From contig OU744448.1 of NCBI GenBank assembly GCA_916610825.1, forward strand, positions 25,346,174 to 25,410,173: a stretch of 64,000 nucleotides of DNA, in the 5' to 3' direction. The position numbers and the translations under genes were made by a program. The notes beneath the pieces were generated by a model. It did not search any database. It was given only the letters and a program-made list of their open reading frames with translations, and was not told the DNA's origin. This DNA comes from Haliclystus octoradiatus. Taxonomy: Eukaryota > Cnidaria > Staurozoa > Stauromedusae > Haliclystidae. Shown here piece by piece: positions 46,101 through 56,343 of this stretch (the first letter of the stretch is position 1; the number at the start of each line of letters is the position of its first letter).

Positions 46101-49100
46101 TAGGTGGTTGTACGTATCATACATGAGATCAGGGATAAATAATCTACCATCACAATATATCTGATATATCACTATGCTAATTAATTCATCAATTTGCTCT
46201 GAGTGAAGAAATCATGTAGGAATTATAGAAGAGTGGCACAAGTGTCTTGTCAATTACTTAATTACAGCAATAATGCAACGTTGCATTTATGGTAATCAAA
46301 GCACAGTTTCAATACCAAAGGCTATTTCCTCATCTTCGTTTCAATTCTATATTATGATGTCTTAACAAACATTGAGCACTCTTCCAGACATATGTCTACC
46401 TCCTATAATATTATATATCTTTGAGATATGAATATTTACCAGAGTTTGCATCGACAACATCTTTATACATGTAAAACCAATCATCTAATGTAATCAATTG
46501 AAACAATGTAAAGAAGGCACGTCCCATGCTGCCAAATCTATCAGGGTCCACTTTATAAAACAGTCCTCTACCTATTACAGCAAACATGTCTGTTGGTAAT
46601 AACGTCAAGGAAGAAACACATGCTTGACAGTTTTGTGCATGATTCATATCATCTACGTGTCGTATATATACACGTAGCTAAATTGGAGAGTTTTTTCATC
46701 TTCAAGTTGTGAAATCAAAGTTTAACATTACTATACTGAATAAATTTAACTCATGAGACGTTTAATATTTTCACTTTCTTGAAATCTAAGATAATTTGAT
46801 TGGAAGTCAGAATGTGGACCACTTCTATTTATCACATGATTGAGACCGATAAATTTATATCTGATATCGAATCAACATAGTGCGTGGAAGGCTAACCAAT
46901 AGGATTTAGTCACCGTTGCGCTAGCCTGCGTACCAGCCCCGAGGTTTTTTTCTAACTGTATCAGGAAAAACCTCGGGGCTGGTACGCAGGGTAGCCTCGC
47001 GCGCATCAAAGTTGAAAAGTGAATGCCATCCTTCAAGCCACAATTAAGTAGTGTAGTTAATCAGTCCATACTCAATAACCGAGCGCAAAGGTGCCGAGTA
47101 AGTTTATACCTTTAAGAAACTGAACAAATGCACTTTTTATAAGAGAAAGGACATCCCCAAATACTATTCAAGGAAGCGTATAATTTTCATCATTTCCTCA
47201 AATTGATTTTCATGCCTACCTTTCCTTCTATTTACTGTGTCTGTTATAATTATAAAGGATACAAAGGAATAATGTTTGCAGTAACACAATCGTACTCAGA
47301 GCACGGAAAGATTTCAAGATGGTTGTCATGATAACTTGGAGGTTCTTCAAAAATCTAAAACAGAAAGCTACATCTATTTGACTATATGCGTTGTATTTGT
47401 CAAACTTATAAGGCACACTCATAGTGATAAGTACGGACCAAGATCAAGATAAATTAATTTATACCGCATTTTATTCAAGTTATTTCATTTCAAGGCAGGA
47501 AGCTATTTATTCTTGAAACATTCTGCTAGTAGTAGAGTAATAGAAACGAGGGGTTTGTTATAGCAACGAGATTAGTGCTAGATAATAGGATTATATATAT
47601 CATGATAAGTTATGAATAGAGTCATGCTGTATTAGCAGAGTGCAAGGGCACGCTTAAACGTTATTGAATAAGATATACTATACCTGAGTGAATGATAACG
47701 GGTTTGATTGCGTTGTTGTTTGTATTGGAATAAATTATTTATTATTCGAAATTATTTGTTGTATTTAATTAGTACTTACACTAGCCTCAAGCGTTTTGCT
47801 GGTTTTGAACAAAAATGTATTTTTTTTTCAGGCAGAATACATTTTAACATGTCCAAATTAGCTTGAAGAAAGAAAATTTTGCTTTAAAACTGGACCATAA
47901 TTTCGAATCAAAACAAGTGAAACAAGTTTGAAACATGCAAAATGTTCTTATACAAGAATTGTATTTTCCTCTGTATAGACAGTACAATTTTTTGAGAAAA
48001 TGCTCATGTCAACGTATCAAGTCCCAATCTGTCACATTTCACCATGAATATTTGTCGCATATTATGTCATCTGATATAGATATAGTGTCATACTTGTGTT
48101 CATAGTGTCATATACCTGCAGTTATCTTACTACTTCCCGTTTAGATTCAAGCATGATCCAAGATATCTGGTTATACAATCCAAAGAAGTACACATGGCAT
48201 ATCAATATAAAATGCTGTTTTGTATTTTACTTGACTGCTTTAATATAGAGGTGACCGCTCTAGCAGGTTTTACGGTACCTTATCGTTCTCAGAACTCTTA
48301 ATGCCCGTAACGCTTTGATAGCTCTGAACATCCTTAACAATCGAAATATTGCAGCCACGTCAAACGAACCCACATTTTCAACAATTAATGGTAACAAGAA
48401 ATCAGCCGTTGTGCAAATAACAATGATGAAATCTGTAAGGATAAATAAATAAAGGCATCGATCAGTCGTTGTACACTAATTGAATACCCTGGAATTCTAA
48501 GAAAAACACATAATGTTAGGAAAAATTGCATTAGCTTTAAAACAAAATCTACAGTATTTGATTTCAGTGCTAATTTCTTCTATAAAAAAAACGTATATAT
48601 TACTTATTTATTTTGGAATATCTAAAATTTTTGATACGATCAAGCTCAAAGTTGAGACTTCGGAGTTCTAAAATGTACATAATAGTTTTTGAATATTGAC
48701 AGTAATTATTTTTGATTACATGCAAATAATGTTACATAATATGTTGCGTATGGCTTTTCGCCGTCGATTAAGGACAGTATAAGAACATTTTAGACGGTCT
48801 TTTCTATTAAAAATATTTAAATGAGCCTCTCAAATCAATCTCATATGTTCTTATTAAAAATGAGTGCAACTTTTAAAGAAGTCCTTACCCATAATATTCC
48901 ATCCAATTTTGAAGAATGACCAGCCGAGAGCATACAACTTAAGAACTAATTCAACAATGTAAATTGCCAAGAATACATTATCGATAGCTGAGAAATACCA
49001 ACCTAATTATATAAACATATAAACAAGTTTTAACATAAAATATCAACAGGAACCTTCTCTATAAGATGGGAATCGAGGTATCAAAATAGTTTATTTAAAG

Positions 49101-49459
49101 CGAAGTCATTAATTCTGCATATTTAAAAGTAACATTAATGCAAAAGTTGGATTGAATTTGTAGAAGTTCTCTCTAGTTGAATGGTCCTATAGATGAATTT
49201 GAATACAAATTGACAAAACATGGTAAGAATTTCATAAATTAAAAATTCATCATCTCAAAGGTAAACATTATGTAGGAAAAGTAAGAACATTACCTCCAAG
49301 AACAGAAATTTCTTCACTAGTTTGAACAACCAACATTACTGTGTTCAGTAAAATTACAAATAATATTCCAGCGCCAAACGTTTTTGATTCAATAACATCA
49401 TAAACGAACAGACGAAATGGACTTGCTTGTTCAAGTCTTTTTGATATACCTTTGGCCAT
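40137..49459 (-). CDS. CATSPER1: CatSper1-like sperm cation channel pore subunit; N-terminus possibly incomplete
   Basis: Pore-forming alpha subunit of the sperm flagellar Ca2+ channel. Exons: 49294-49459, 48889-49002, 48279-48432, 47263-47354, 46440-46589, 45400-45463, 44986-45082, 44553-44622, 44314-44395, 40763-40877, 40137-40166; 377 residues from the ATG at 49459, all phases agree. S1 is AGILFVILLNTVMLVV and S2 is NVFLAIYIVELVLKLYA. S4 is strongly charged (FRLLRMFRAIKALRALRVLR, residues about 124-143). The pore filter is TLDDW (209-213), matching the CatSper TxDxW signature. S6 is FIFMNLFVAVLVDNFQ. The C-terminal helix (RDRELIHQYFSLTASLEY, DELVDIV) matches the CatSper1 tail closely. Vertebrate CatSper1 has a long His-rich N-terminus; none was found here. 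The 3.4-kb intron before exon 10 hosts a TTAA-flanked element. The weakest join is exon 4/5, where the donor GTATCC is inferred from homology. Confidence 0.9.
40383..40440. repeat. Short hairpin
   Basis: Imperfect inverted repeat with arms of about 23 bp, AGAATAAGAGACAAAGATGA and its near-complement TCATCTTTTTTACTTATTCT. GGC/GCC closes the stem and the loop is about 12 bases. It lies in a CatSper1 intron. It may be a tiny MITE or a transcribed hairpin. Confidence 0.6.
41899..43922. mobile_element. Non-autonomous DNA transposon, TTAA-flanked, copy 2 (inverted relative to copy 1)
   Basis: 2.0-kb partner of 10737-12758, in opposite orientation, with TTAA on both sides (41895-41898 and 43923-43926). 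Tips are AGTGGGAATAAACCCCCAGA and its complement. Interior blocks such as GGCTGAGCCATGAACAAACA match the complement of copy 1. No transposase is encoded. It lies in a CatSper1 intron. Confidence 0.88.
45571..45762. mobile_element. Foldback element, near-perfect 192-bp hairpin
   Basis: Left arm TATAATAAAAGGAGTCAAAG... and right arm ...CTTTGACTCCTTTTATTATA pair over about 90 bp with only a few mismatches and almost no loop. The tips (GGAGTCAAAGAC) and the inner CTGATGATTGC motif resemble the larger element at 58702-59308, so this is probably a collapsed solo-end derivative. It lies in a CatSper1 intron. Confidence 0.85.
45808..46100 (+). mobile_element. tRNA-derived SINE, copy 2 (degenerate)
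   Basis: Shares CAGAGCAACC, then AATTCAACCTTGA, ATCAGATGAGTACC and GGGGATTGCAT with the 39243-39625 SINE. Box A is damaged by a small insertion, so it is unlikely to be transcribed by Pol III. It lies in a CatSper1 intron. Confidence 0.65.
46926..46989. repeat. Perfect GC-rich hairpin
   Basis: 24-bp perfect arms (CTGCGTACCAGCCCCGAGGT and onward, and the complement) around a 16-base loop, in an otherwise AT-rich CatSper1 intron. Flanking AGCC/GGCT-like bases extend the stem imperfectly. Confidence 0.85.
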
Positions 49460-51188
49460 TCTCACTCAGTATACGAGCTATGCTTTAAATCCAGAAAATT
49501 ATAGGTAGGTCTTATTTCATTAATTTCAAAATATTTGAATCTTAATTTTTATTGAACTGACGACAGCAATAACTGACGTCATGATCATTTTCATTTTGAG
49601 ACATTGGATTACATATCTGCAGCTTATTTCTGGTTTTTACAAATCTTTCCCCCTCCTAGGCACATAGAAAAGAAGGGTGCATAGCTATCAATGTAGAGTC
49701 TTGTAGACCTCTTTTCCAATGACCACAATAATTTTTATTTTTATTTGAAAATATTGAATAAGAGACTTCTGTTGGGAATAATTTTGTAGGAACCTTCCTG
49801 AAACATCTACAGTAGAACATTCTAGAACATAAAAGAGTCTACATAGCTCATAAACGACAATACAGGGTATGGTGGGGGATGCTTCGATAATTTTTGACGG
49901 GGGTATGCCCTTTTTAAAGATAGAAGAATGCCGCCGTAAAACGTCACAGTAAATGAGAGTAAAGGCCCTAAAAGTTCATGTTTTTACGAGAACGGACAAG
50001 AACGACAAAGGAAAAGTTCTAAACTGGCATAGAAAAATTTCACAATAATCTGGAAAAGGCATCCCTTAAAAATGGCATATCTGCGAACATAGGATCGAGA
50101 ACCTACAAACTATACACGTTTACTAAATGAATGTAGAGATGGTAAAATGATTTCTTAGTGAATTTCAAAATGTTCATTCTTCTTAGTTTCCAGAAATTTC
50201 AGTAGAATAATAAAACCTAAAACTGAAAATTGATTTGAAATCATTTGTATCGGATGGAATCTGACTCGAGTACTAACATCAGGCTTGATATCGCTGATGA
50301 ATGAAAAATGAATTCCAAAAGCTACAGACAATCATTTGAAAGAGACCATGACATCATCAATCGTCTTGCCACCTTGTCTTGACTGCCAGCTTTATTATAG
50401 TGCCTGCCAATTACAAAAGTTTTTCAATTGTTTTCGTTGACTCTTTCGATGTAGATGAATGGTGTATGGGTGTATATAGTTAGCCTCAATTTATCGTAGT
50501 TATTTGCCTTGAATATTTTTGAACGTTGTATTGAATTTTGCACGAAGCAATTGTCTATAGACTATTGACTTCACATTGCAGAGATACATAACAGTCTATT
50601 ATGTAGAGATACACCAAGATTTTATTATAATGAGAACGAGTTCTCCTAATATTATCTTGGATATATACTTGTATGGAATATTCCTGTTTCTAGTGCCTTT
50701 GATTATCTTAAATTGTCATTCTCGTCAGATTTTCGCAGCAAAGAACTCATAATTATGCTTATTCTACAGTAGCTAATTATTTTATCTTTGCACACAATTT
50801 GAAAATATATTTGCATATATGCTTCTCCTTCCCTATATATGCTGTCAATACGCTGTTTTTCATTGCTTTTATAATTGCACTTATCAGTTGTGTTGATCGT
50901 TTGCAAAGTATACAATACTGTAGTTTTCACAATAGGAATAATGGTCAGGTTTTCCCCTCGAAAACGGAAGGTTTTTACCGATAACTCCTCAACATAATAG
51001 AACTCATTTGATTATTTCAAACTCAATCGTGAACAAGGTTTAAAGGTAGGTGTGTCATCAATATGTTTGTAGTTATGAGAGTCATTAAGACCCTATGCAA
51101 TAATATCAGTACATTATAACCAAACTGTTTGTCTATTTGTGTTCATTATATAGTATTTAATTTCTGAAAATATTTGATAATTGCAATT
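49460..51188. other. Upstream of the CatSper1-like gene, no further exon recognised
   Basis: Any missing N-terminal CatSper1 exon or the promoter should lie here, but no His-rich frame is seen. It contains the second copy of the 36222-36450 repeat (49873-50085). Confidence 0.4.
49873..50085. repeat. Dispersed repeat, copy 2
   Basis: Same-orientation copy of 36222-36450; see shared blocks TTTTTGACGGGGGT, GCCGTAAAACGTCA and AATCTGGAAAAGGCA. Confidence 0.75.
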
Positions 51189-51905
51189 TGATTTGATTTG
51201 ATCTGATTTATTCGTCGTATAAAATATAACAGGCAAATACAGGGGATTAAATTCACAAATAATTCCACTTACATACAGCAGCCTTACACAATAACAAAAG
51301 TAAGATTAACATAAAAAATGATATTAAAGGAAAGTTGATGATTATATATAATAGTTAAGAAAATATTTTACAATGCTCCAACACAAGTCCATCTCCACGA
51401 GGGATTTTTAAAACTTTGAAGTGATTTTGAGCTCACCACATACTCAGGTAAATTATTCCACCAAGGGCAAGGTATCACTCTCTGACTAAATAAATTAATT
51501 GTGCTGCTTAACCGGCACGTTTGCTTCGGATAAAGTTGTTATGAATGACCACGAATTGAATATTTATTTGCGATTAATTTACAAATAAGAGAGGAAAGAG
51601 ATAGATCAACTAAATTATGCGTTATTCTATACATCATAATTAAATCTATCTTTAGCCATCTTAGTTCTAGCGATTCGAGGTTCAGAAGCTTCAATCTGTC
51701 ATTATAATATTTGAAAGCCAAGCTTTTGGTATTACATACGAATCTTGTGAATATTCTTTGTACCCTTTCGATAATTTGAATGTCCTTTAATAGACAAGGG
51801 TTCCAAGAACATGCTGATGTTTCTAACACTGGTCTAACATAAGTTTTAATTGCGTTTATTAGTAGAACTGCATTCCTTGAAGTAAAGCTTTTCATAATGA
51901 GATAG
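51189..51905 (-). mobile_element. 5'-truncated LINE 3' end
   Basis: Minus-strand frame 51539-51895 encodes a reverse transcriptase C-terminal region (INAIKTYVRPVLETSACSWN, then IQIIERVQRIFTRFVCN). After one stop it continues with a WWNNLPEYVV-like stretch. The element ends in an (AAATC)n-like tail at 51189-51205 (plus strand GATTTGATTTGAT), as in CR1-type elements. Only about the last 700 bp are present. It lies between the CatSper1 5' side and the secreted-peptide gene. Confidence 0.88.
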
Positions 51906-52111
51906 GATCCGTGGATAGGATCTTGAATATGCTTTTGCTGCTATCATTGAGCAATTACTTTGCTATATTACTGAAATATGCTAGGATTATTTTCCATTCC
52001 AAGATGGCAAATTGGCAGTTAAATGTCATTAGTCCTCAATTATACAAATTCAGTTTAATTCGTGACTTTACATACGTATAGTTACATATTCAATTTATCT
52101 CGATAGATAAC

Positions 52112-54499
52112 ATGAAGCTGGTTTTGGTCGCTATTGTTCTCCTTGCATATATTGCACAGCTTCAAGGTAACTATTGTCGTACTGTAAGTGAATTTTAATA
52201 TTATTATAGCATGAATCAGGTGCATGAGTCAATTTAAATTGTTCTGGCCAAAATGAGGACGGAATTGAATATATTATTGTGACTAGCTATATCAAGTATT
52301 ATTTAATTAATGGGCTGGATTCATAGCTAATGTTATAATGTAGCGCCAGTGTCTCACAGCTCACTAACTTGAAAACTTACAAAAATAAAATGTTTGAAAC
52401 AAATTAGATTACGTTATACAACGCTAATTATTAACTATAATATGATATCTGTTTTCGTGAAAATGGGGCTAACTAATTACCTAAACGAGATTACATAAAA
52501 CAACCAAAATTCGCAAAATCCATAGATTTTAATCCGATCATCAATCTTATCGTAATAGTATTATCGATTATTGTATAATGATGTGGTTAATGCCTAGTCT
52601 ATAAGGTTAATATGATGATAATATATCTCACACTATTGTATTTTATCTTCGTATAGAGGCGGTATTGGGTTTCGAAGATAAATATGAAGAAGACGAAACA
52701 GATGAAGGTATGCTTAGATCTTAGTTATTTTGAGAAAGTTTCAATTTTGGTTTGTATTTAAAATGTCATAAGTTCTACGAGGAAACGTGCAATTTGATCA
52801 AAGCAAGATATTATACCAATTCTCAGCATGGCAGTCTCTTTCTCATTTTATTACCTTGTGATGGATATTTATTATTTATTATTAGTTTAATATTTCACGA
52901 GGAAAAACCTAACTCATCATTGATGGTTTTCAGTGGGTTCCTCATTGATTAGTTATCATTTATTAGATTAGTTAGTTAATAAAGAAAATAATTAACCGTA
53001 TTTGTAATTAATCGAAGAAAAACATTGAAATAAGTTATTAAAATATGGCACAGTAAATTAAAATAGAATAGAAGTTACGACTGTATAATGTTCCATTAAG
53101 GCAAACATTGAACGTTTTAAATTGTTTATAAACAAATCAAATGATCTGATGAATATAATATCGGTGTCTAATGAGTTCCAGTCTTCTGTACACTCTTGAA
53201 TATTGTTCTGTAAATTCCCCAGTTATTTTTTACAAGTGGCGTACGGAAATCCTTCCTTTTTCTAGTGTTGTGTTGATGAATGTCTACCTCAACAATAGAT
53301 GGCACTTTGTTATCTATTAAATGATTGATTGATTTGTATGTAAATACTCTTCTATCAAAGCAGCGTTTAACATTTAGTTGACCATTTCATCATTTAGGGC
53401 ATATGCATTTAGGATATGTGTATAGATAGTATATAATAGCATACTTTACCGGGGTGGGGTGTAACTTCCATAATTTTGGTCTACGGGGACGTTAAAATAT
53501 TAAAGGGTACTTTGTTCAAAGTCCAGAAAAAAGTTTAGGGTATACCTTAACCGGAAAAAGTTTTGTGGCATCATTTTGACACTTTTAAATTTTTTCGTTT
53601 TGTGATTTTGCCTGTAAATTTTTTGTTTTTTCTTCATTTTTGGTTTAATCTGTCATTCATAAAAATATATTTGGCGTATCTTTTTCATCCTGTGAACATT
53701 TTTTATTGGCATTCTGCCAAAGTTTCCATTTGAATAACCCCGTCGAAGCGCAATGGAAGTTACCCTCGGGTACCCAGGGATACTTTAGCATAATACTGCA
53801 AATAAATTCCAAGAGCAATTAATTCAATATTGCTTTCTGCAGGCCCCTTTATACTCATACATCTATTGAGAAGTTTATGCATATGAAGTATATCTCAGAT
53901 CTTGATAAAGTTAACAGGGAGTTTTCCCGTCGTCATCTTGCTTCTATAATTATGATCTATAATGCTACTTTTCTTATTTTTTAGATGAATTAGCTGATAC
54001 ATTAGAAGATGGTATGTATGTATCCGAGCGTTTTATCAATATCAATAATTATTGAGTAAGTCGATACAAAGAGTTCATGCCAATTTCAAAATGGTCAGAT
54101 TCCTATTTCAATTTCCAACTGTTTTAAAAACGTTGGTGTGAACATTATATGTCTGTTTGAATCCTTTAAAATCTACCTCACTTCAAAATTCTCTGTTGCA
54201 ATAATTATAATTATCCCTTCAAATTTATTTATAGCTTGTTATAAATTTTATACTCATTGTTGCATTATTATAGTTCTTTTCTTTATTGTTATAATGCTCA
54301 TAAATGTTATAAAAGTTATTTAATGTTTCTCTCTAATCTCTTTCTCTTGCATCATTTTATTATAGAATTTGAAGACAATGATCCCATTGCTTCGCTCTGC
54401 CGACAATTTCCAACTTATACATGGTGTCCAGTCCCATTTCGAATACCGTGGAGACAGCCAACGATTCCCTGGAGAAAACCACAGTGGTTTGGTCGATGA
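52112..54499 (+). CDS. Secreted precursor of a Trp/Pro/Arg-rich amidated peptide (putative antimicrobial or hormone-like)
   Basis: Four exons, all joined in phase 1: 52112-52166, 52657-52707, 53985-54011, 54366-54499; 88 residues. Residues 1-18 (MKLVLVAIVLLAYIAQLQ) are a signal peptide filling exon 1. Residues 19-50 are strongly acidic (FEDKYEEDETDEDELADTLE), spread over three exons. From about residue 53 the chain turns cationic and is rich in Trp, Pro and Arg: Cys56 and Cys65 can close a ten-residue ring (CRQFPTYTWC), followed by PVPFRIPWRQP and IPWRKPQWFGR. The terminal Gly-Arg predicts trimming and C-terminal amidation at Phe86. An acidic propiece balancing a basic Trp/Pro mature part is the usual plan of host-defence peptide precursors, and indolicidin-like peptides share the composition, but I recognise no family. 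A neuropeptide is the alternative. AATAAA at 54524 supports the 3' end. No dibasic site marks the mature N-terminus. Confidence 0.82.
53437..53793. mobile_element. Short TIR-like element in the secreted-peptide gene
   Basis: About 350 bp. The left end has GCATACTTTACCGGGG and GTAACTTCCAT; the right end has ATGGAAGTTACCC and GGGATACTTTAGCA. GTAACTTCCAT and ATGGAAGTTAC are inverted, while the outer tips are less well matched. It lies in intron 2, without coding capacity. Confidence 0.5.
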
Positions 54500-56343
54500 T
54501 CAATAATCAAGTCCGCAAAGTTGAATAAATCAGAATTTGATTCGGTCAATTTCTATTTTCTACTACTTATGTTGATCAATATACATGTATTCAAATTATT
54601 TTTTACTGTATACTTTCTTTTATAAAGATTCATTTACACATTTTAATTACTTATAATCGATGTCAAATGAATACATGTTCTATATGCTTTCAAATCTTTC
54701 ATATTGTTGGTTACACTTTGAGTGTAAATACAAATATTGCTGCGCTCATTAGATGGATAGAGATATAGATTGATAAATGTTTTATTTTGATATGTAACGA
54801 TGGACAATGCCGATCTGCTAATTAATGCCTCTTTTCTACGATCGATGTACTTGATGTACTTAAAAGTAGAATATGATAAATACAATTACACGATTATCCT
54901 ATGATGGCACTTCTGATATGGTAAATCTAGCTTACTTACATATCTCATTCTAAGCCTCTTGAAACTTATATATATTATATCTATAATCGATCCGAGAGGA
55001 TGGTTATACAAGGGCAGAAAAAATAATGAAAAAGGAAAGAAGAAAATGACTGGAGAGAAGAGGAAAGAGTGAAGAAATAGTAACTATAAAGAAAAATTAA
55101 TTCATTAGAAAACATTATACATACTGTATGTGATTTACATTTATGAATGCACAATTGCCTTGTCTTTCATTGAGGATAGCAGACGCAGATCGTTCCACAA
55201 ACAAGCACCAGCTGATTGGAGAGGTCGCGAGTTGCGATGCCTGCTATAGATGTATAATTATTTAATTATTTGATAAGGAGGATCGTGGCTTATGTTAAAA
55301 GAGAATGATGTGGTTACAAATGGGCAACGGCTACGAGGAGTTTTCTGAAATTTCATATTTTTGCCATAGGAAAGGTGATTAATTTGCACCCTATCTTTGG
55401 CACAATAAGCCAATAAAGATGACTAACTATATCTATGACAAGGATCCTGACTCCTGTAGTGGCATGGCGTTGGAGTACTGTGTAACTATCCCAGCCCGTG
55501 TCCAAGTTATGCCCTCTGTTTTGTATCCCGCTCTTTATAGCATCCATGAGAGGTGATCAATGTGTCTGCATAAAGTTCTTCCCCTAAGCAACAGCGCAAT
55601 AGTTATCATCATCATTGCACTGAAAAAAATCATTGCACTGATTGAAATAAGGTTGAAATGATCATTCCAAACTTTACCTAGATGGCATCAACTGAAAAAT
55701 TAAGCCTCATTTTCAAGCATGGATGTCTAGAGTTGTATGGCTACCTTGGCTGCTTTCTCAAAAAGTCTTTTCTGTGCGAAATCTGCACCAATAGTTTGCA
55801 ATGAGGTATGACAGTGTTAGTTATGTAATTTACTAAGTCAATTGCAAAATTACATATTTCATATTTAATTTCTCATACATCTTTGTAATCTCTAATAACT
55901 AAGGAATACACCATACAATAATTGATTACCATAATACATTATACATACATATATATATGCAGATGCAGCTACAATTAAGGTTAATCAAATACAAACTTAA
56001 CAGTTAAGATGCGATACTCGATTTTATTGGTTTATATTGTGGATGCTTCTCAAAGGACTCAAAGAGACCAAAACAAGTGCATTGAAAAACGAAATTCTGT
56101 ATTAATATTTCAAACGGTTGGTTAAAAATAGGAATTATATCCTTGTGGAAATTTTAAACTTTGTTGCTTATTTATTTGAGCATAGTTTAACTTTATATGA
56201 TTTGAAGGGGGCCTTTGAATTATTTTTAGTATGATTCTTTGGGAGTTACCGGATACGGAAAAGCAGCATCGCCAACGGATAAAATGGCGGAGATTACGTT
56301 TGCGCAAATGAGAGGCTAAACAAGAACAGTCCTTCTCGACAAA
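54500..56343. other. Intergenic between the secreted-peptide gene and the acidic-protein gene
   Basis: The first 30 bases hold the poly(A) signal of the peptide gene (AATAAA, 54524-54529). The rest is AT-rich with no supported exon. The right end is the probable promoter and 5' UTR of the next gene. Confidence 0.5.
56284..56319 (+). promoter_or_regulatory. Candidate upstream ORF
   Basis: ATG at 56284 in a good context (AAAATGGCGG) opens 11 codons (MAEITFAQMRG) ending in TAA, 25 bases before the main ATG. It would matter only if transcription starts upstream of it, which cannot be read from sequence. Confidence 0.35.

Noticed and set aside
47219..47262. Extension of CatSper1 exon 4 to the in-frame stop (NYNRHSK)
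   Set aside because: It would truncate the channel in S5; ending the exon at 47263 restores a continuous S5 with exon 5 and the phases agree.
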